DNA of 64,000 bases from Firmicutes bacterium HGW-Firmicutes-15 (GCA_002840245.1 PHAA01000024.1:27135-91134), one strand, 5' to 3'. Positions 44,693-53,901 are shown, counted from the first letter of the stretch. Translations and numbers: made by a program. The notes: generated by a model not told the origin, from the sequence alone.

Positions 44693-46720
44693 ATGAATGA
44701 TATGGATGCTAGTTTTGATTCTGAAATCTATAAAGCTTGGGAGGCTTTTATTAGAAAAGGTATTGTCTTAGAGGGAGCAAGGAGTGCCGAAATTTCTGGA
44801 TCTTGGCAAAGAAGTCGGGGTATTGACCCCTTTTCTAGGCACCGGCATCAGTTGCCCAATCGGATGCTCCAGGCCAAATTGGCGGAGAATGTGCAGCTTA
44901 TATCATTTGCCAGGCCGATTATGCGGGATATCAGTGAAATAGAGGGGCATGATTTTGTTGCTTTGTCAGATCAAGATGGCTACATTTTAGAGATAGCTGG
45001 GGATCCTAAATATAATCCACTCTTAGGTCTTTGCTGTAGTGAAAAAGACATTGGCACCAATGCCATTGGTACAGCCCTGGTTGAGAATAGGGAGCTCGAA
45101 GTAAAAGGCCCGGAACATTATGCTCATTGTTACCATTCTGCTCATGGCGCAGCGATTCCTATACACAACAATCAAGCTGCCATTGTCGGAATATTGGCAG
45201 CTTATAATGTTGCGGAACCTCTCCCGGACGGAGTATTACAGGTGCTAAATCTGGGCGTCAAAGTAATTGAAAACCAATTGCATTATAAATCAGAAGTGTC
45301 CCAAATCACTCGGATTTATCACCGCACCTGCTCGTCAATTATCGACTGCTTCCAGGATGGAGTTTTAGTTGTTGATGCTTATCACAATATTAGCAATGTC
45401 AATCAGAGGTGCTTAAATTTACTGGGAGTTAGTGACCGAAAATCTCTAATTGGAAAATTTCTTGGCAACCTCGTGCTAGATGAAACAGGGGTAATGAAAA
45501 GTCTGCTATCTAATAATCCTAATGAATTTTTAAATAAATTCTTTTTGAAGGGGGCAGAGGGCTTAATTCCCTGTTCACTGGTACGGAGGCGTATCACCAG
45601 AAATCCTGATGGTTCCCAGCAAACTGTCCTCGGATTTGTGGTGGAGGGTGAAAGCCAGGAATTAGATAAACCGTATGTCTTTACTGGTGCGGATGGGGAT
45701 GATATTTCTAGTATTAGCAGCCTTATTGGCCACAGCGAAAAATGGAACGAGATTAAGAAACTGTCCATGAGAGCAGCTCAGGTTAGTTCCAGTGTTCTTA
45801 TCGAAGGAGAAAGTGGAACAGGTAAAGAACTGGTGGCACGAGCTATACATGAAGAAAGCGGGCTTAAGGGGCCCTTTGTGGCGATTAATTGCGGAGCTAT
45901 ACCAAAGGAATTGCTGCAGAGTGAACTATTTGGTTATGAAGATGGGTCATTTACAGGTGCTAGGAAAGGCGGAGGTATTGGAAAACTGGAAGTGGGTGAC
46001 GGTGGAACCGTATTCCTAGATGAAATTGGGGAGATGCCCTTTGATATGCAGGTTAATTTGCTCAGATTCCTGCAGGATAAAATGATTACGCGTATTGGTA
46101 GTTCCGTACCTAAGAAGGTGGATGTAAGAATTATTGCAGCAACGAACCGGAAGCTAAAAAATGAGGTGCAGCTGGGACGTTTCCGGGAAGACCTGTTTTA
46201 CCGGTTAAATGTAATTAATATTGAATTGCCTTCTCTAAGGGAGAGAAAGCTAGATATACCACCCATTACTAGATTTTTTATCCAGACATTATGCCTTCAG
46301 TTCAAACGAGATCTATTGAGTATAAGTGATGTTGCTATGAATATGCTTTGTGACTATAACTGGCCGGGAAATGTAAGAGAGCTTAGAAATGTAATGGAAA
46401 ACGCTATTGTATTTGCCGAAGGGAGTATAATTACGGAAGATATTCTTCCATCCTATTTCCGAGGAGATTCTGCACGACAAAAGGAACAGCTCCGTGATAA
46501 AGAGTCGTTCGACTCAATCATTTCTGATGTAAATATGCGGGGCTTAACTATTGAAGAAGCTAGAAAATTGAACCAGAAAGCTACTGCCGATATGGAACGT
46601 GATAAAATCATAAAATTGTTGGATGAATATGGAGGAAATGTTAGTGATGTAGCTCGAACTATGGGGATTTCACGTAATACTATTTATCGTAAAATGAAAA
46701 CCTACAAAATTGAGGTGTAA
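44693..46720 (+). CDS. Sigma-54-dependent activator (GAF-PAS-AAA-Fis, AcoR-like)
   Basis: 675 aa. A GAF-like sensor (~70-200, DIGTNAIGTALVENRELEV as in AcoR) is followed by a PAS domain (~205-320). The AAA+ domain (~345-580) has Walker A GESGTGKE (372-379), the sigma-54 contact loop GSFTGA (418-423, a Ser variant of GAFTGA), Walker B FLDEIGEM and R-finger region FREDLFYRLNV. The Fis-type HTH is at the C-terminus (GGNVSDVARTMGISRNTIYRKM). It should respond to a small ligand and activate -24/-12 promoters. It lies directly upstream of the CoA-transferase 2 operon, which has such a promoter. Confidence 0.93.
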   Translation: MNDMDASFDSEIYKAWEAFIRKGIVLEGARSAEISGSWQRSRGIDPFSRHRHQLPNRMLQAKLAENVQLISFARPIMRDISEIEGHDFVALSDQDGYILEIAGDPKYNPLLGLCCSEKDIGTNAIGTALVENRELEVKGPEHYAHCYHSAHGAAIPIHNNQAAIVGILAAYNVAEPLPDGVLQVLNLGVKVIENQLHYKSEVSQITRIYHRTCSSIIDCFQDGVLVVDAYHNISNVNQRCLNLLGVSDRKSLIGKFLGNLVLDETGVMKSLLSNNPNEFLNKFFLKGAEGLIPCSLVRRRITRNPDGSQQTVLGFVVEGESQELDKPYVFTGADGDDISSISSLIGHSEKWNEIKKLSMRAAQVSSSVLIEGESGTGKELVARAIHEESGLKGPFVAINCGAIPKELLQSELFGYEDGSFTGARKGGGIGKLEVGDGGTVFLDEIGEMPFDMQVNLLRFLQDKMITRIGSSVPKKVDVRIIAATNRKLKNEVQLGRFREDLFYRLNVINIELPSLRERKLDIPPITRFFIQTLCLQFKRDLLSISDVAMNMLCDYNWPGNVRELRNVMENAIVFAEGSIITEDILPSYFRGDSARQKEQLRDKESFDSIISDVNMRGLTIEEARKLNQKATADMERDKIIKLLDEYGGNVSDVARTMGISRNTIYRKMKTYKIEV

Positions 46721-46733
46721 TAAATTGTTAACA

Positions 46734-46764
46734 GCTGTACCACCTCGTTAATGAGTGGTGCAGC
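46734..46764 (+). promoter_or_regulatory. Inverted repeat, candidate activator site or hairpin
   Basis: GCTGTACCAC and GTGGTGCAGC (10 bp, one wobble), 11-base spacer, 14 bases after the activator stop. There is no T-run, so a terminator is unlikely. Confidence 0.5.
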
Positions 46765-46793
46765 ATGATACACATAATTACAATGTGTATCAT
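46765..46793 (+). promoter_or_regulatory. Perfect 11-bp inverted repeat, candidate upstream activator site
   Basis: ATGATACACAT and ATGTGTATCAT with a 7-base spacer, centred ~115 bases upstream of the -24 element. This distance and symmetry fit an enhancer for the adjacent sigma-54 activator. There is no T-run. Confidence 0.62.
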
Positions 46794-46892
46794 GTAATGC
46801 AATTATAATTTTAATTATAAAATCTATAAGTAATCATCCTAAGGGCCGCTTTTTCAAGGTGGTTCTTATTTTTTGTGATGATTTCAAATGGC

Positions 46893-46908
46893 TGGCATGA
46901 TATTTGCT
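46893..46908 (+). promoter_or_regulatory. Sigma-54 promoter of the CoA-transferase 2 operon
   Basis: TGGCATGATATTTGCT: TGGCA and TTGCT with exactly 10 bases between GG and GC. The predicted start is near 46919, with a leader of ~230 bases to the gene at 47150. The leader contains a perfect palindrome AGTACCTAGGTACT (47094-47107). Confidence 0.8.
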
Positions 46909-47149
46909 TTACTATGTGGACATGATGAATATTTTCGTGAACCTAGTTGACATCTAGCTGCTCAGAATGAAAGGACAGGCATTTGCATTAATACTGCTGT
47001 TGATTAGTTAGTAGTATGAGATAGGGGGAGATACTATAGAATACATCAGGTGCAAAGGGCTAACCGGAGTAAATGACTGGTTTATTTCTTGAAAGTACCT
47101 AGGTACTGGTTAATGTGAAATTATTTATTAGAAGGGATGGATATATATA

Positions 47150-48511
47150 ATGACTTTTTTAGAAGAATACAAACAAAAATTGATTAGCGCCGAAAAGGCT
47201 GCTCAAATGGTGAAGTCAGGAGATTTAGTAGGTTACGGATATTTCGGCAATCCCCCCTATGATTTTGATATTGCTTTGGGAAATCGGGCCGATGATGAAA
47301 GCCTTAAGGACGTTACTGTTCAGGTTGCTGGCAGTGTCAGAATGTGGAATTTTTTAAAAACCGATCCCACCGGACAAAAGTTCACTATGATCAGTGATCA
47401 TTTCAGCGGACTTGACCGCATGCTGGGAGATAAAGGCAGAGCGGTTTATGGGCCCGTCTCATACCACGAATTCCATCGCATGCGGCTGGAACTCCACCAG
47501 TCTTTTATTCAGCGGGATGTGATGTGCGTGACCACAGCCCCCATGGACGCTCATGGCAATTTCAACTTTGGGCTGACCGCCTCTTGTACCTATGCAGAGC
47601 TGATTAATGCCAAAATCGTTATCGTGGAAACCAACCCTAATATGCCTTACGTTATGGGTGGAGCCCTGGAATGCATAAACATTAAAGATGTTGATTTCAT
47701 CATTGAAAGCAATGCACCAATTTTTGCGATGCCGCCAGCGGGACAACCCAACGAGGCAGAAAAGAAAATTGGTGAGTATATTATGCCGCTCATCCCCGAT
47801 GGAGCCTGCCTGCAACTGGGAATCGGCGGAGTGCCTAATACCATTGGACACTTAATCGCCCAATCTGAACTTAAGGATCTGGGTATCCAAACGGAAATGT
47901 ATTGTGATGCCATTACGGAAATGTATGAGGCGGGCAAGATTACCAACAAACGTAAAGTTCGCGACAAGGGACGCAGTATCTTTACCTTCTGTTTTGGCAA
48001 CCCGAAAACCCATGAGTTCCTGAATAAAAACCCGCAAGTAGCGGCCTATGACTGTGACTATACCAACAATCCCAAGTACATTCAGATGGAAGACAATGTT
48101 ATTTCCATTAATAATTGTGTGGAGATTGACCTGCTATCCCAGGTTTGCTCGGAGAGCAGCGGTCTGCGGCAAATATCCGGGACCGGGGGATCTCTGGATT
48201 ATCATATTGGTGCTTTTGAATCCAGAGGCGGCAAAGGCATCGTGGCTTTGGAATCTACCTACACTGATAAAGCAGGGAAGATGCATTCTCGTATTAAACC
48301 CTTTCTGACCCCAGGCGCTGTTGTTACCGTACCTCGGGTAATGGTACACTATGTGGCTACGGAATGGGGCATTGTCAATATGAAAATGCGCTCCGTTTGG
48401 GGCCGGGCTGAGCAGATGATCAATCTGGCCCACCCGGATTTCCGTGATGAGCTATTGAAAAATGCTAAGGAAATGGGCCTGTGGTCTCCGACTAATAGGA
48501 TTCCTTTCTAG
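47150..48511 (+). CDS. Acyl-CoA:carboxylate CoA-transferase, paralogue 2
   Basis: 453 aa, same family as the gene at 18843 but clearly diverged. The conserved parts are TAPMDAHGNFNFGLTASCTYAE, the glycine loop LQLGIGGVPNTIG (~221-233), QTEMYCDA with Glu249 at the catalytic position, VEIDLLSQVCSESSG and SGTGGSLDY. It starts the operon with two acyl-CoA dehydrogenases, so it probably activates the acid they oxidise, with acetyl-CoA or another acyl-CoA as CoA donor. Shine-Dalgarno AGAAGGGATGG. The substrate is not assignable. Confidence 0.88.
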   Translation: MTFLEEYKQKLISAEKAAQMVKSGDLVGYGYFGNPPYDFDIALGNRADDESLKDVTVQVAGSVRMWNFLKTDPTGQKFTMISDHFSGLDRMLGDKGRAVYGPVSYHEFHRMRLELHQSFIQRDVMCVTTAPMDAHGNFNFGLTASCTYAELINAKIVIVETNPNMPYVMGGALECINIKDVDFIIESNAPIFAMPPAGQPNEAEKKIGEYIMPLIPDGACLQLGIGGVPNTIGHLIAQSELKDLGIQTEMYCDAITEMYEAGKITNKRKVRDKGRSIFTFCFGNPKTHEFLNKNPQVAAYDCDYTNNPKYIQMEDNVISINNCVEIDLLSQVCSESSGLRQISGTGGSLDYHIGAFESRGGKGIVALESTYTDKAGKMHSRIKPFLTPGAVVTVPRVMVHYVATEWGIVNMKMRSVWGRAEQMINLAHPDFRDELLKNAKEMGLWSPTNRIPF

Positions 48512-48524
48512 AGTGTAAGTTGAT

Positions 48525-48560
48525 TAGCGTCACTGTTTTTTGTTTAAAACAGTGACGCTA
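48525..48560 (+). other. Intercistronic 15-bp perfect hairpin
   Basis: TAGCGTCACTGTTTT and AAAACAGTGACGCTA with a 6-nt loop lie between CoA-transferase 2 and the acyl-CoA dehydrogenase. No U-tract follows and a Shine-Dalgarno comes soon after. An mRNA processing or stability element is more likely than a terminator. Confidence 0.7.
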
Positions 48561-48581
48561 TTATCATAAGGAGGGTAAAAA

Positions 48582-50429
48582 ATGGCATCGAATTTTGCAT
48601 ATAAAAACACCCGGGATTTTAAATTCATCTTAAAGGAATGGCTGCCATTGGAAAAGGTCCTGGCATATCCACGTTATCGTGACAACTACAGCGTAGATGA
48701 TGTGGACATGCTAATGGACACAGTTATAAAGATGACCAAGGATATTATTGAACCTAGCTGTGATAGTGCAGATCAATTTGGGGTCAAATTCGAAAACGGT
48801 CAGGTATTGGTGGCTCCCTCCATTCCCCCTGTTTACAAGAAGTTACAGTCGGAGGGCTGGTGTGCCAGCAACGTGGATAAGAGTGAAGGGGCTGTAGTTT
48901 TACCCCAGGTATTGATGTTCCCACTTTGGGAAATGTTTTCGGCGGCCAACCCCGCCCTGGTTCCCCCCTTCCTATGTATGGCTCAGGGATCTTCCATGCT
49001 GGTGCAGGAATTTGCCCCTGAAGATGTTAAACAAAAGTACCTGCCCAAGATGTGGACGGGCGATTATACTGGAACCATGTGTCTGACCGAGCCCCAAGCT
49101 GGATCTGATGTTGGGGAGCTTAGCACCAAGGCTTATCCCACAGATGATGTCCGGGTTTTCAAAATCAAAGGTCAGAAAATATTTATCAGTAACGGTGATA
49201 ATGATTTTGCGGAAAATATTGTTCACTTGGTGTTGGCCAGAATGGAAGGAGCCCTTCCGGGTACCAGAGGCATATCATTGTTTATTGTACCCAAGTACTG
49301 GATTAACGATGATGGCAGCCAAGAGTTTAACGATGTAACCCCCACCGGAGTGGAAGAGAAAATGGGTCAGCATGCCAATCCCACTGTGGCCCTGAGCTTT
49401 GGCGACAATAGTAACTGTCGAGGCTATTTGTTGGGGATCAACCCACTTCAGAATGAGGGCAAAGGCGATGGTATGGCCTTAATGTTCAACATGATGAACG
49501 AAGAGCGTCTGGTTATTGGCTGCCATTCTGCAGGTTTGATTGCGAACGCTTTCTATAATGCGAAAGACTATGCCCGAGAGAGGGTACAGGGAATATCTTT
49601 TAGCAATCCCAAGAAGGGGCGGGTCCCCATAATAGAACACGAGGATATTAAGAGGGCTCTATTAAGAGGAAAATCTATTGTGGAAGCTATAAGAGCAATG
49701 ACCTACAAATCATATCTGGACATTGATATAAACCACTGGGATCCCGATCCGGCTGAAAGAAAGAAGGCTGGAGATGAGCTGGCAGTAAATATTCCCATTA
49801 TAAAGGGTTATTCCAGCGAAATTGGTTGGGATTTAATCGGTACTGAAGCCCTGCAGATTTATGGTGGTTATGGCTACTGTTCCGATTATCCGGCTGAACA
49901 ACTGGCCCGGGATCTTAAAATAAACACCCTTTACGAAGGCACTACCTTTATCCAGGCTATGGATCTGGTAGGGCGTAAGTGGCCACAGGAAAAGGGTGCC
50001 GTATTTGCCCGCTGGATGCAAGGTATTAGAGATTTTTGGGCAAGCAATCAAGATTACCCTGGATTTAAAAAAGAATTTGAACAGTTGGGCAAAGCTATCC
50101 AAGCCTATGTAGAAATCCAGGAGACTATGGCTGGATTTGCCCAGGATAAGGACACGATGGGGTTAATACCGACCTTTGCTAAACGTATTTTAATGGCTAG
50201 TGGTGAGCTTATCGGCGGTAAAATGCTCCTGGAGCAAGCGCTGTTGGCTGATAAAAAAGCTAAAGAACTTGGTGAAGATCACTATGATTATAACTTCTAT
50301 CTGGGAAAAATCATGGCGACCAGGTATTACCTTCTGAATGAGGTGCCCCATGTGGCCAATTTAGCGGAAATAATTAAGCTTGCCGACACCTCAGTTCTTA
50401 AGATCAATGATCTATGTTTTGATTATTAA
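48582..50429 (+). CDS. Large acyl-CoA dehydrogenase (DmdC/FadE type)
   Basis: 615 aa FAD flavoprotein of the long acyl-CoA dehydrogenase class. The FAD/substrate region has CLTEPQAGSDVGELSTKA (~167-184) and IFISNGDNDFAENI. The catalytic base is Glu452 in LYEGTTFIQAMDLVGRK. The C-terminal extension (~480-615) is characteristic of the class that includes 3-methylmercaptopropionyl-CoA dehydrogenases. It would oxidise an acyl-CoA to an enoyl-CoA and pass electrons to an electron-transfer flavoprotein, which is not encoded in the window. Confidence 0.9.
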   Translation: MASNFAYKNTRDFKFILKEWLPLEKVLAYPRYRDNYSVDDVDMLMDTVIKMTKDIIEPSCDSADQFGVKFENGQVLVAPSIPPVYKKLQSEGWCASNVDKSEGAVVLPQVLMFPLWEMFSAANPALVPPFLCMAQGSSMLVQEFAPEDVKQKYLPKMWTGDYTGTMCLTEPQAGSDVGELSTKAYPTDDVRVFKIKGQKIFISNGDNDFAENIVHLVLARMEGALPGTRGISLFIVPKYWINDDGSQEFNDVTPTGVEEKMGQHANPTVALSFGDNSNCRGYLLGINPLQNEGKGDGMALMFNMMNEERLVIGCHSAGLIANAFYNAKDYARERVQGISFSNPKKGRVPIIEHEDIKRALLRGKSIVEAIRAMTYKSYLDIDINHWDPDPAERKKAGDELAVNIPIIKGYSSEIGWDLIGTEALQIYGGYGYCSDYPAEQLARDLKINTLYEGTTFIQAMDLVGRKWPQEKGAVFARWMQGIRDFWASNQDYPGFKKEFEQLGKAIQAYVEIQETMAGFAQDKDTMGLIPTFAKRILMASGELIGGKMLLEQALLADKKAKELGEDHYDYNFYLGKIMATRYYLLNEVPHVANLAEIIKLADTSVLKINDLCFDY

Positions 50430-50465
50430 CTAATTGGGTTGCTGATTTAAAAGGGAGGAAAGAAC

Positions 50466-51602
50466 ATGGAGTTTTCATTAAGCAAGGAACAGCTTTTAAT
50501 CCAAAAAATGGCTAAGGAATTTGGGGAAAAGTACATTGAGCCCGTGGCTGACCAGATAGACCGGGAAAGTAAAATTCCTGACGAAATTATGCAAGGTCTC
50601 GCCGAGCTGGAACTTTTTGGACTACCATTCAAAGAGGAATACGGGGGAGCTAATGCAGGCTATGATTGCTATGTTCTGGCTATGGAGCAACTAGCTAAGA
50701 TATCCAGCGGACCGGCTATTGCGATATCGGTTAATTGTCTGGGACTGGGTGCTATAGACAAATTTGGCACAACCGAACAAAAGAACAAGTACATGCCAAA
50801 AGCGTGTAAAGGTGAACACCTGGCCTCCTTTGCTTTTACTGAGCCGTCAACTGGGTCAGACCCGAAACAAATTACTACCCATGCAGTAAAAGAGGGTGAC
50901 TACTATATAATAAATGGTACCAAGCGTTTCATAACCAATGCCGGTTATCCTGGACCGATGGTGCTTTTCGCTACAGATATTGAAAGTGGCAAACCAACCG
51001 CTTTTATAGTGGACAAATTCTGTGAGGGTTATACTATTTCGAAACCCTGGGAGAAGATAGGATATCATGGCGGCGAGCTTCTGGACGTGTATTTTAAAGA
51101 TGTAAAGGTACCGGTAGAGAGTATTCTGGGGAAAATAGGGGGAGGCTTCCCGGTTTTAACCTATGGCATTGCCTTTGGTAAAGTAGGGGTGAGTTCATTG
51201 GCTCTGGGACAGATACTATCAGCTTACGAGGAGTCAGTAAAATATGCTAAAGAGAAAACCCATCGGGGAGCACCCATTGCAAAATTCCAGGCTATACAAT
51301 TAAGAATTGCTGATCTGGCCATGAAATACGAAGCATGCCGCTGGCTGACTTATCGCTTAGGTTGCTTAGCCAATGATGCCAAAGATCCAGTAATATTTGC
51401 TAAAGAAGCGGCACTGACCAAAACTTTTGTTTGTGAAACTTCTGTTGAAGCGGCCCGTATTGCTGTAGATGTACACGGCTCCTACGGTTTAATGACAGAT
51501 TATAAAGTAACCCGCTTGTATCGCGACGCTATTATGGGTCCACAAGTTGAGGGAGTAGCAGATATGCAGAAGATGATTATCGCAGGAGTTGTCTTAAGCT
51601 GA
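50466..51602 (+). CDS. Short-chain acyl-CoA dehydrogenase
   Basis: 378 aa, usual butyryl-CoA-dehydrogenase length. FAD-binding FAFTEPSTGSDPKQ (~120-133), YIINGTKRFITNAG, the RGAPIAKFQAIQLRIADLAM segment and SVEAARIAVDVHGSYGLM are present. The C-terminal catalytic Glu is retained (Glu362 in PQVEGVADMQ) although the usual YEGTSEIQ context is altered. AAAGGGAGG precedes the ATG. Its pairing with the large dehydrogenase and a CoA-transferase suggests oxidation of an unusual or branched acyl-CoA. The substrate is inference. Confidence 0.9.
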   Translation: MEFSLSKEQLLIQKMAKEFGEKYIEPVADQIDRESKIPDEIMQGLAELELFGLPFKEEYGGANAGYDCYVLAMEQLAKISSGPAIAISVNCLGLGAIDKFGTTEQKNKYMPKACKGEHLASFAFTEPSTGSDPKQITTHAVKEGDYYIINGTKRFITNAGYPGPMVLFATDIESGKPTAFIVDKFCEGYTISKPWEKIGYHGGELLDVYFKDVKVPVESILGKIGGGFPVLTYGIAFGKVGVSSLALGQILSAYEESVKYAKEKTHRGAPIAKFQAIQLRIADLAMKYEACRWLTYRLGCLANDAKDPVIFAKEAALTKTFVCETSVEAARIAVDVHGSYGLMTDYKVTRLYRDAIMGPQVEGVADMQKMIIAGVVLS

Positions 51603-51631
51603 TAAGGCCGAAGGCCAGTGTGCAGGAGAGA

Positions 51632-51662
51632 TTATTAGGAGGGCAAATAGCCCTCCTAATAA
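51632..51662. other. Intercistronic 13-bp perfect hairpin
   Basis: TTATTAGGAGGGC / GCCCTCCTAATAA with loop AAATA, 29 bases after the short dehydrogenase. It has no T-run on either strand. It contains a sequestered AGGAGG-like element, so it may affect mRNA processing between the dehydrogenase and the next gene. Confidence 0.65.
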
Positions 51663-51784
51663 ATAAGCCGATAAGGTACGGGAATACACCTTGGAGCAGT
51701 GTCCCCGGTTGTCTTGATATCATGGGGGTTATGACAACTGACTTGAGAAACAAAAGTAACGATTGTAATAGGGAGGTTATTAAA

Positions 51785-52753
51785 GTGAAAACCAAAATAA
51801 CTGAAATGCTGGGTATTAAATACCCGATAATTTGTGGTGGCATGTTGTGGCTTGCTAAACCGGAACTGGCTGCAGCCATATCTAATGCTGGTGGACTAGG
51901 CAATGTTACTGCTGGTAACTACGACAGCGGGGACGAACTGCGGGCAGCCCTTAAGAAGACTAAGGAATTAACTGAGAAGCCCTTTGGAGTAAATATTACC
52001 CTTTTACCTTCTTTCCGTATAACTATGGAGACTTATGATGATTTTTTCCGGGTCTGTTGTGAAGAAAAAGTGGCAGCCATAGAAGTATCCGGTTCACCGG
52101 CTACCAAATATTTGGATATGGTACACCACGCAGGAGTGAAAATATTCCATAAAGTAGGTGCCGTACGCCATGCTATTAATATTGAAAAGCTCGGATACGA
52201 TGGTATCTTCGCGGCAGGCATAGAAGAGGGCGGTCATCCATTAAATGATGATGTTACTACTATGGTATTAACTCCCCGTATTGCAGAGTCTGTTAAAATT
52301 CCCGTTGTAGCTACCGGAGGAATAGCAGATGGAAGAGGACTCGCTGCTGCTTTGTGTCTGGGGGCCGAGGGGGTAATGATGGCCACCAGATTTATTAACA
52401 CTGAAGAATGCAATGTACATAAAAACATTTATGAAGAAATAATTCGCAGGCAGGAACAGGATACAACCCTTATCTGTAAAAGCGTAAAACTGCAGGGCAG
52501 GGCATTAATCAATGACCTTACCAAAGAGATACTTGATCTAGAAACCAAAGGTGCCAAAATGGAGGAACTCTTCCCATTCTTGAGTGGGCAAAGAGTGAAA
52601 ACAGCCTGGCAAAATGGAGATGTAAATTATGCTGCCCTTATGGTGGGACAGTCAATAGGTCTAATAAAGGATGTTCTTTCATGCAGAGAACTACTTGATA
52701 ATATGGTTGTAGATGCTGATAAAATCATAAGGCAAAAGAGCGCTTATTTCTAA
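51785..52753 (+). CDS. Nitronate monooxygenase / FabK-family flavoprotein
   Basis: 322 aa FMN TIM-barrel. It begins ITEMLGIKYPIICGGMLWLAKPELAAAISNAGGLG. The FMN-phosphate segment is VVATGGIADGRGLAAALCLGAEGVMMATRF. GIEEGGHP holds the family His. GTG 51785 follows GGGAGG; earlier in-frame codons overlap the hairpin and lack a ribosome site. Family members act as nitronate oxidases, enoyl-ACP reductases or enoyl-CoA-handling enzymes. In this operon an enoyl-CoA-related redox step is plausible. 182 bases of spacer separate it from the dehydrogenase. Confidence 0.82.
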   Translation: MKTKITEMLGIKYPIICGGMLWLAKPELAAAISNAGGLGNVTAGNYDSGDELRAALKKTKELTEKPFGVNITLLPSFRITMETYDDFFRVCCEEKVAAIEVSGSPATKYLDMVHHAGVKIFHKVGAVRHAINIEKLGYDGIFAAGIEEGGHPLNDDVTTMVLTPRIAESVKIPVVATGGIADGRGLAAALCLGAEGVMMATRFINTEECNVHKNIYEEIIRRQEQDTTLICKSVKLQGRALINDLTKEILDLETKGAKMEELFPFLSGQRVKTAWQNGDVNYAALMVGQSIGLIKDVLSCRELLDNMVVDADKIIRQKSAYF

Positions 52754-52773
52754 AATAATGCTTTCTTACCTTC

Positions 52774-53901
52774 TTATGATTTTTTGACTTTTATCCTAGC
52801 CCTGATAGCATCGGTTTCCTCCATAGTAAGTCGCCTTATGATAGTTATATCTTTGTTTTTACGGAAATCAATCTCAAACGGCGTATTTTCAAAATTACCA
52901 TCCTTGTCTAAGATAACTCGTACCACCGGTTGACGGGGATTTATTTTGGTGATATCGGTTACAACAGCTATTTGACCGGTATTTAGCAACAATAAAATTC
53001 CTATTGGGTATATGGCTATATTGGAAACAAAAGCTTCAACCACCTCGGGATCGAAATAGCTTCCCGACAGTTTACGCAGTACAATTACCCCATCGATGGT
53101 CGAATATCCTTTACGGTAAGGTCGATCAGAGACCAGCGCATCGTATGTATCCGCTACAGCAGCAATCTTACCAAATATAATAATCTGTTTCCCCAGAAAC
53201 TGGCGGGGATAACCAGAACCATCTACTCGTTCGTGATGTTGAAAGGATATATGGGCTGCAGTTGTAGACAATTCTCGATATGATCGCAATATATTAAACC
53301 CGATTTCGGGGTGACGTTCGACTATTTCATTTTCCTGCGCAGATAAAGGCCCCGGTTTATTCAGGATAGAGGGGTCTATGGCGATCATACCTATATCGTG
53401 CAATAAGGCACCCACACCGAGTTCCGTCAGAGTTCCCTCCCCATATCCCATGGATAGACCGGTCATTATAGAAAAAACAGCTACATTAACCGAATGAAAC
53501 AGGAGATAGTCGTTGTAGGTGCGTATGTCTTCCAATTGGATGGGAATATTTCGGTTGGACATAATGTCTTCAATAAGTAATTTAACGCCTTTATACATCA
53601 TTTCCATGTCGATTTTTTTGTTGCTGGTAAAATTATTTATTGAATTTCTAAGCGTTGAAGAAACAGCAGTCATTACCTGGGCAGAAATAATTTCTGGGAT
53701 TTCAATATCAGATAAATTATCCTTGATGTAAAGTGAGCCAAGTCCCATGGTACGAAGCTTAAATATATAATCGGTGTTGAGAATGCTGTTCTTAGTTAGC
53801 AATATTCTGCCATCGACTGAGAGAACATCGCGGGCAATCATCATTCCGGGTTCAAGTCCATCTATAGGCAATCTACGCAAGTAATATCCCTCCTTGATCA
53901 T
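52774..53901 (-). CDS. HD-GYP domain cyclic-di-GMP phosphodiesterase-like protein
   Basis: 375 aa, no transmembrane helix. The N-terminal ~120 residues are a DUF3391-like lead (LPIDGLEPGMMIARDVLS). The HD-GYP domain (~130-310) has FHSVNVAV, LLHDIGMIAI, ERHPEIGFNIL, QHHERVDGSGYP (GYP) and VADTYDALVSDRPYRKG. All metal ligands appear present, so it should hydrolyse c-di-GMP or a related dinucleotide. It converges with the operon on the other strand and has no gene partner. Confidence 0.9.
   Translation of the reverse strand: MIKEGYYLRRLPIDGLEPGMMIARDVLSVDGRILLTKNSILNTDYIFKLRTMGLGSLYIKDNLSDIEIPEIISAQVMTAVSSTLRNSINNFTSNKKIDMEMMYKGVKLLIEDIMSNRNIPIQLEDIRTYNDYLLFHSVNVAVFSIMTGLSMGYGEGTLTELGVGALLHDIGMIAIDPSILNKPGPLSAQENEIVERHPEIGFNILRSYRELSTTAAHISFQHHERVDGSGYPRQFLGKQIIIFGKIAAVADTYDALVSDRPYRKGYSTIDGVIVLRKLSGSYFDPEVVEAFVSNIAIYPIGILLLLNTGQIAVVTDITKINPRQPVVRVILDKDGNFENTPFEIDFRKNKDITIIRRLTMEETDAIRARIKVKKS

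Noticed and set aside
46968..47012. Hydrophobic 14-residue leader-like frame (MKGQAFALILLLIS) in the CoA-transferase 2 leader
   Set aside because: No ribosome site precedes it and such short hydrophobic frames are common by chance.
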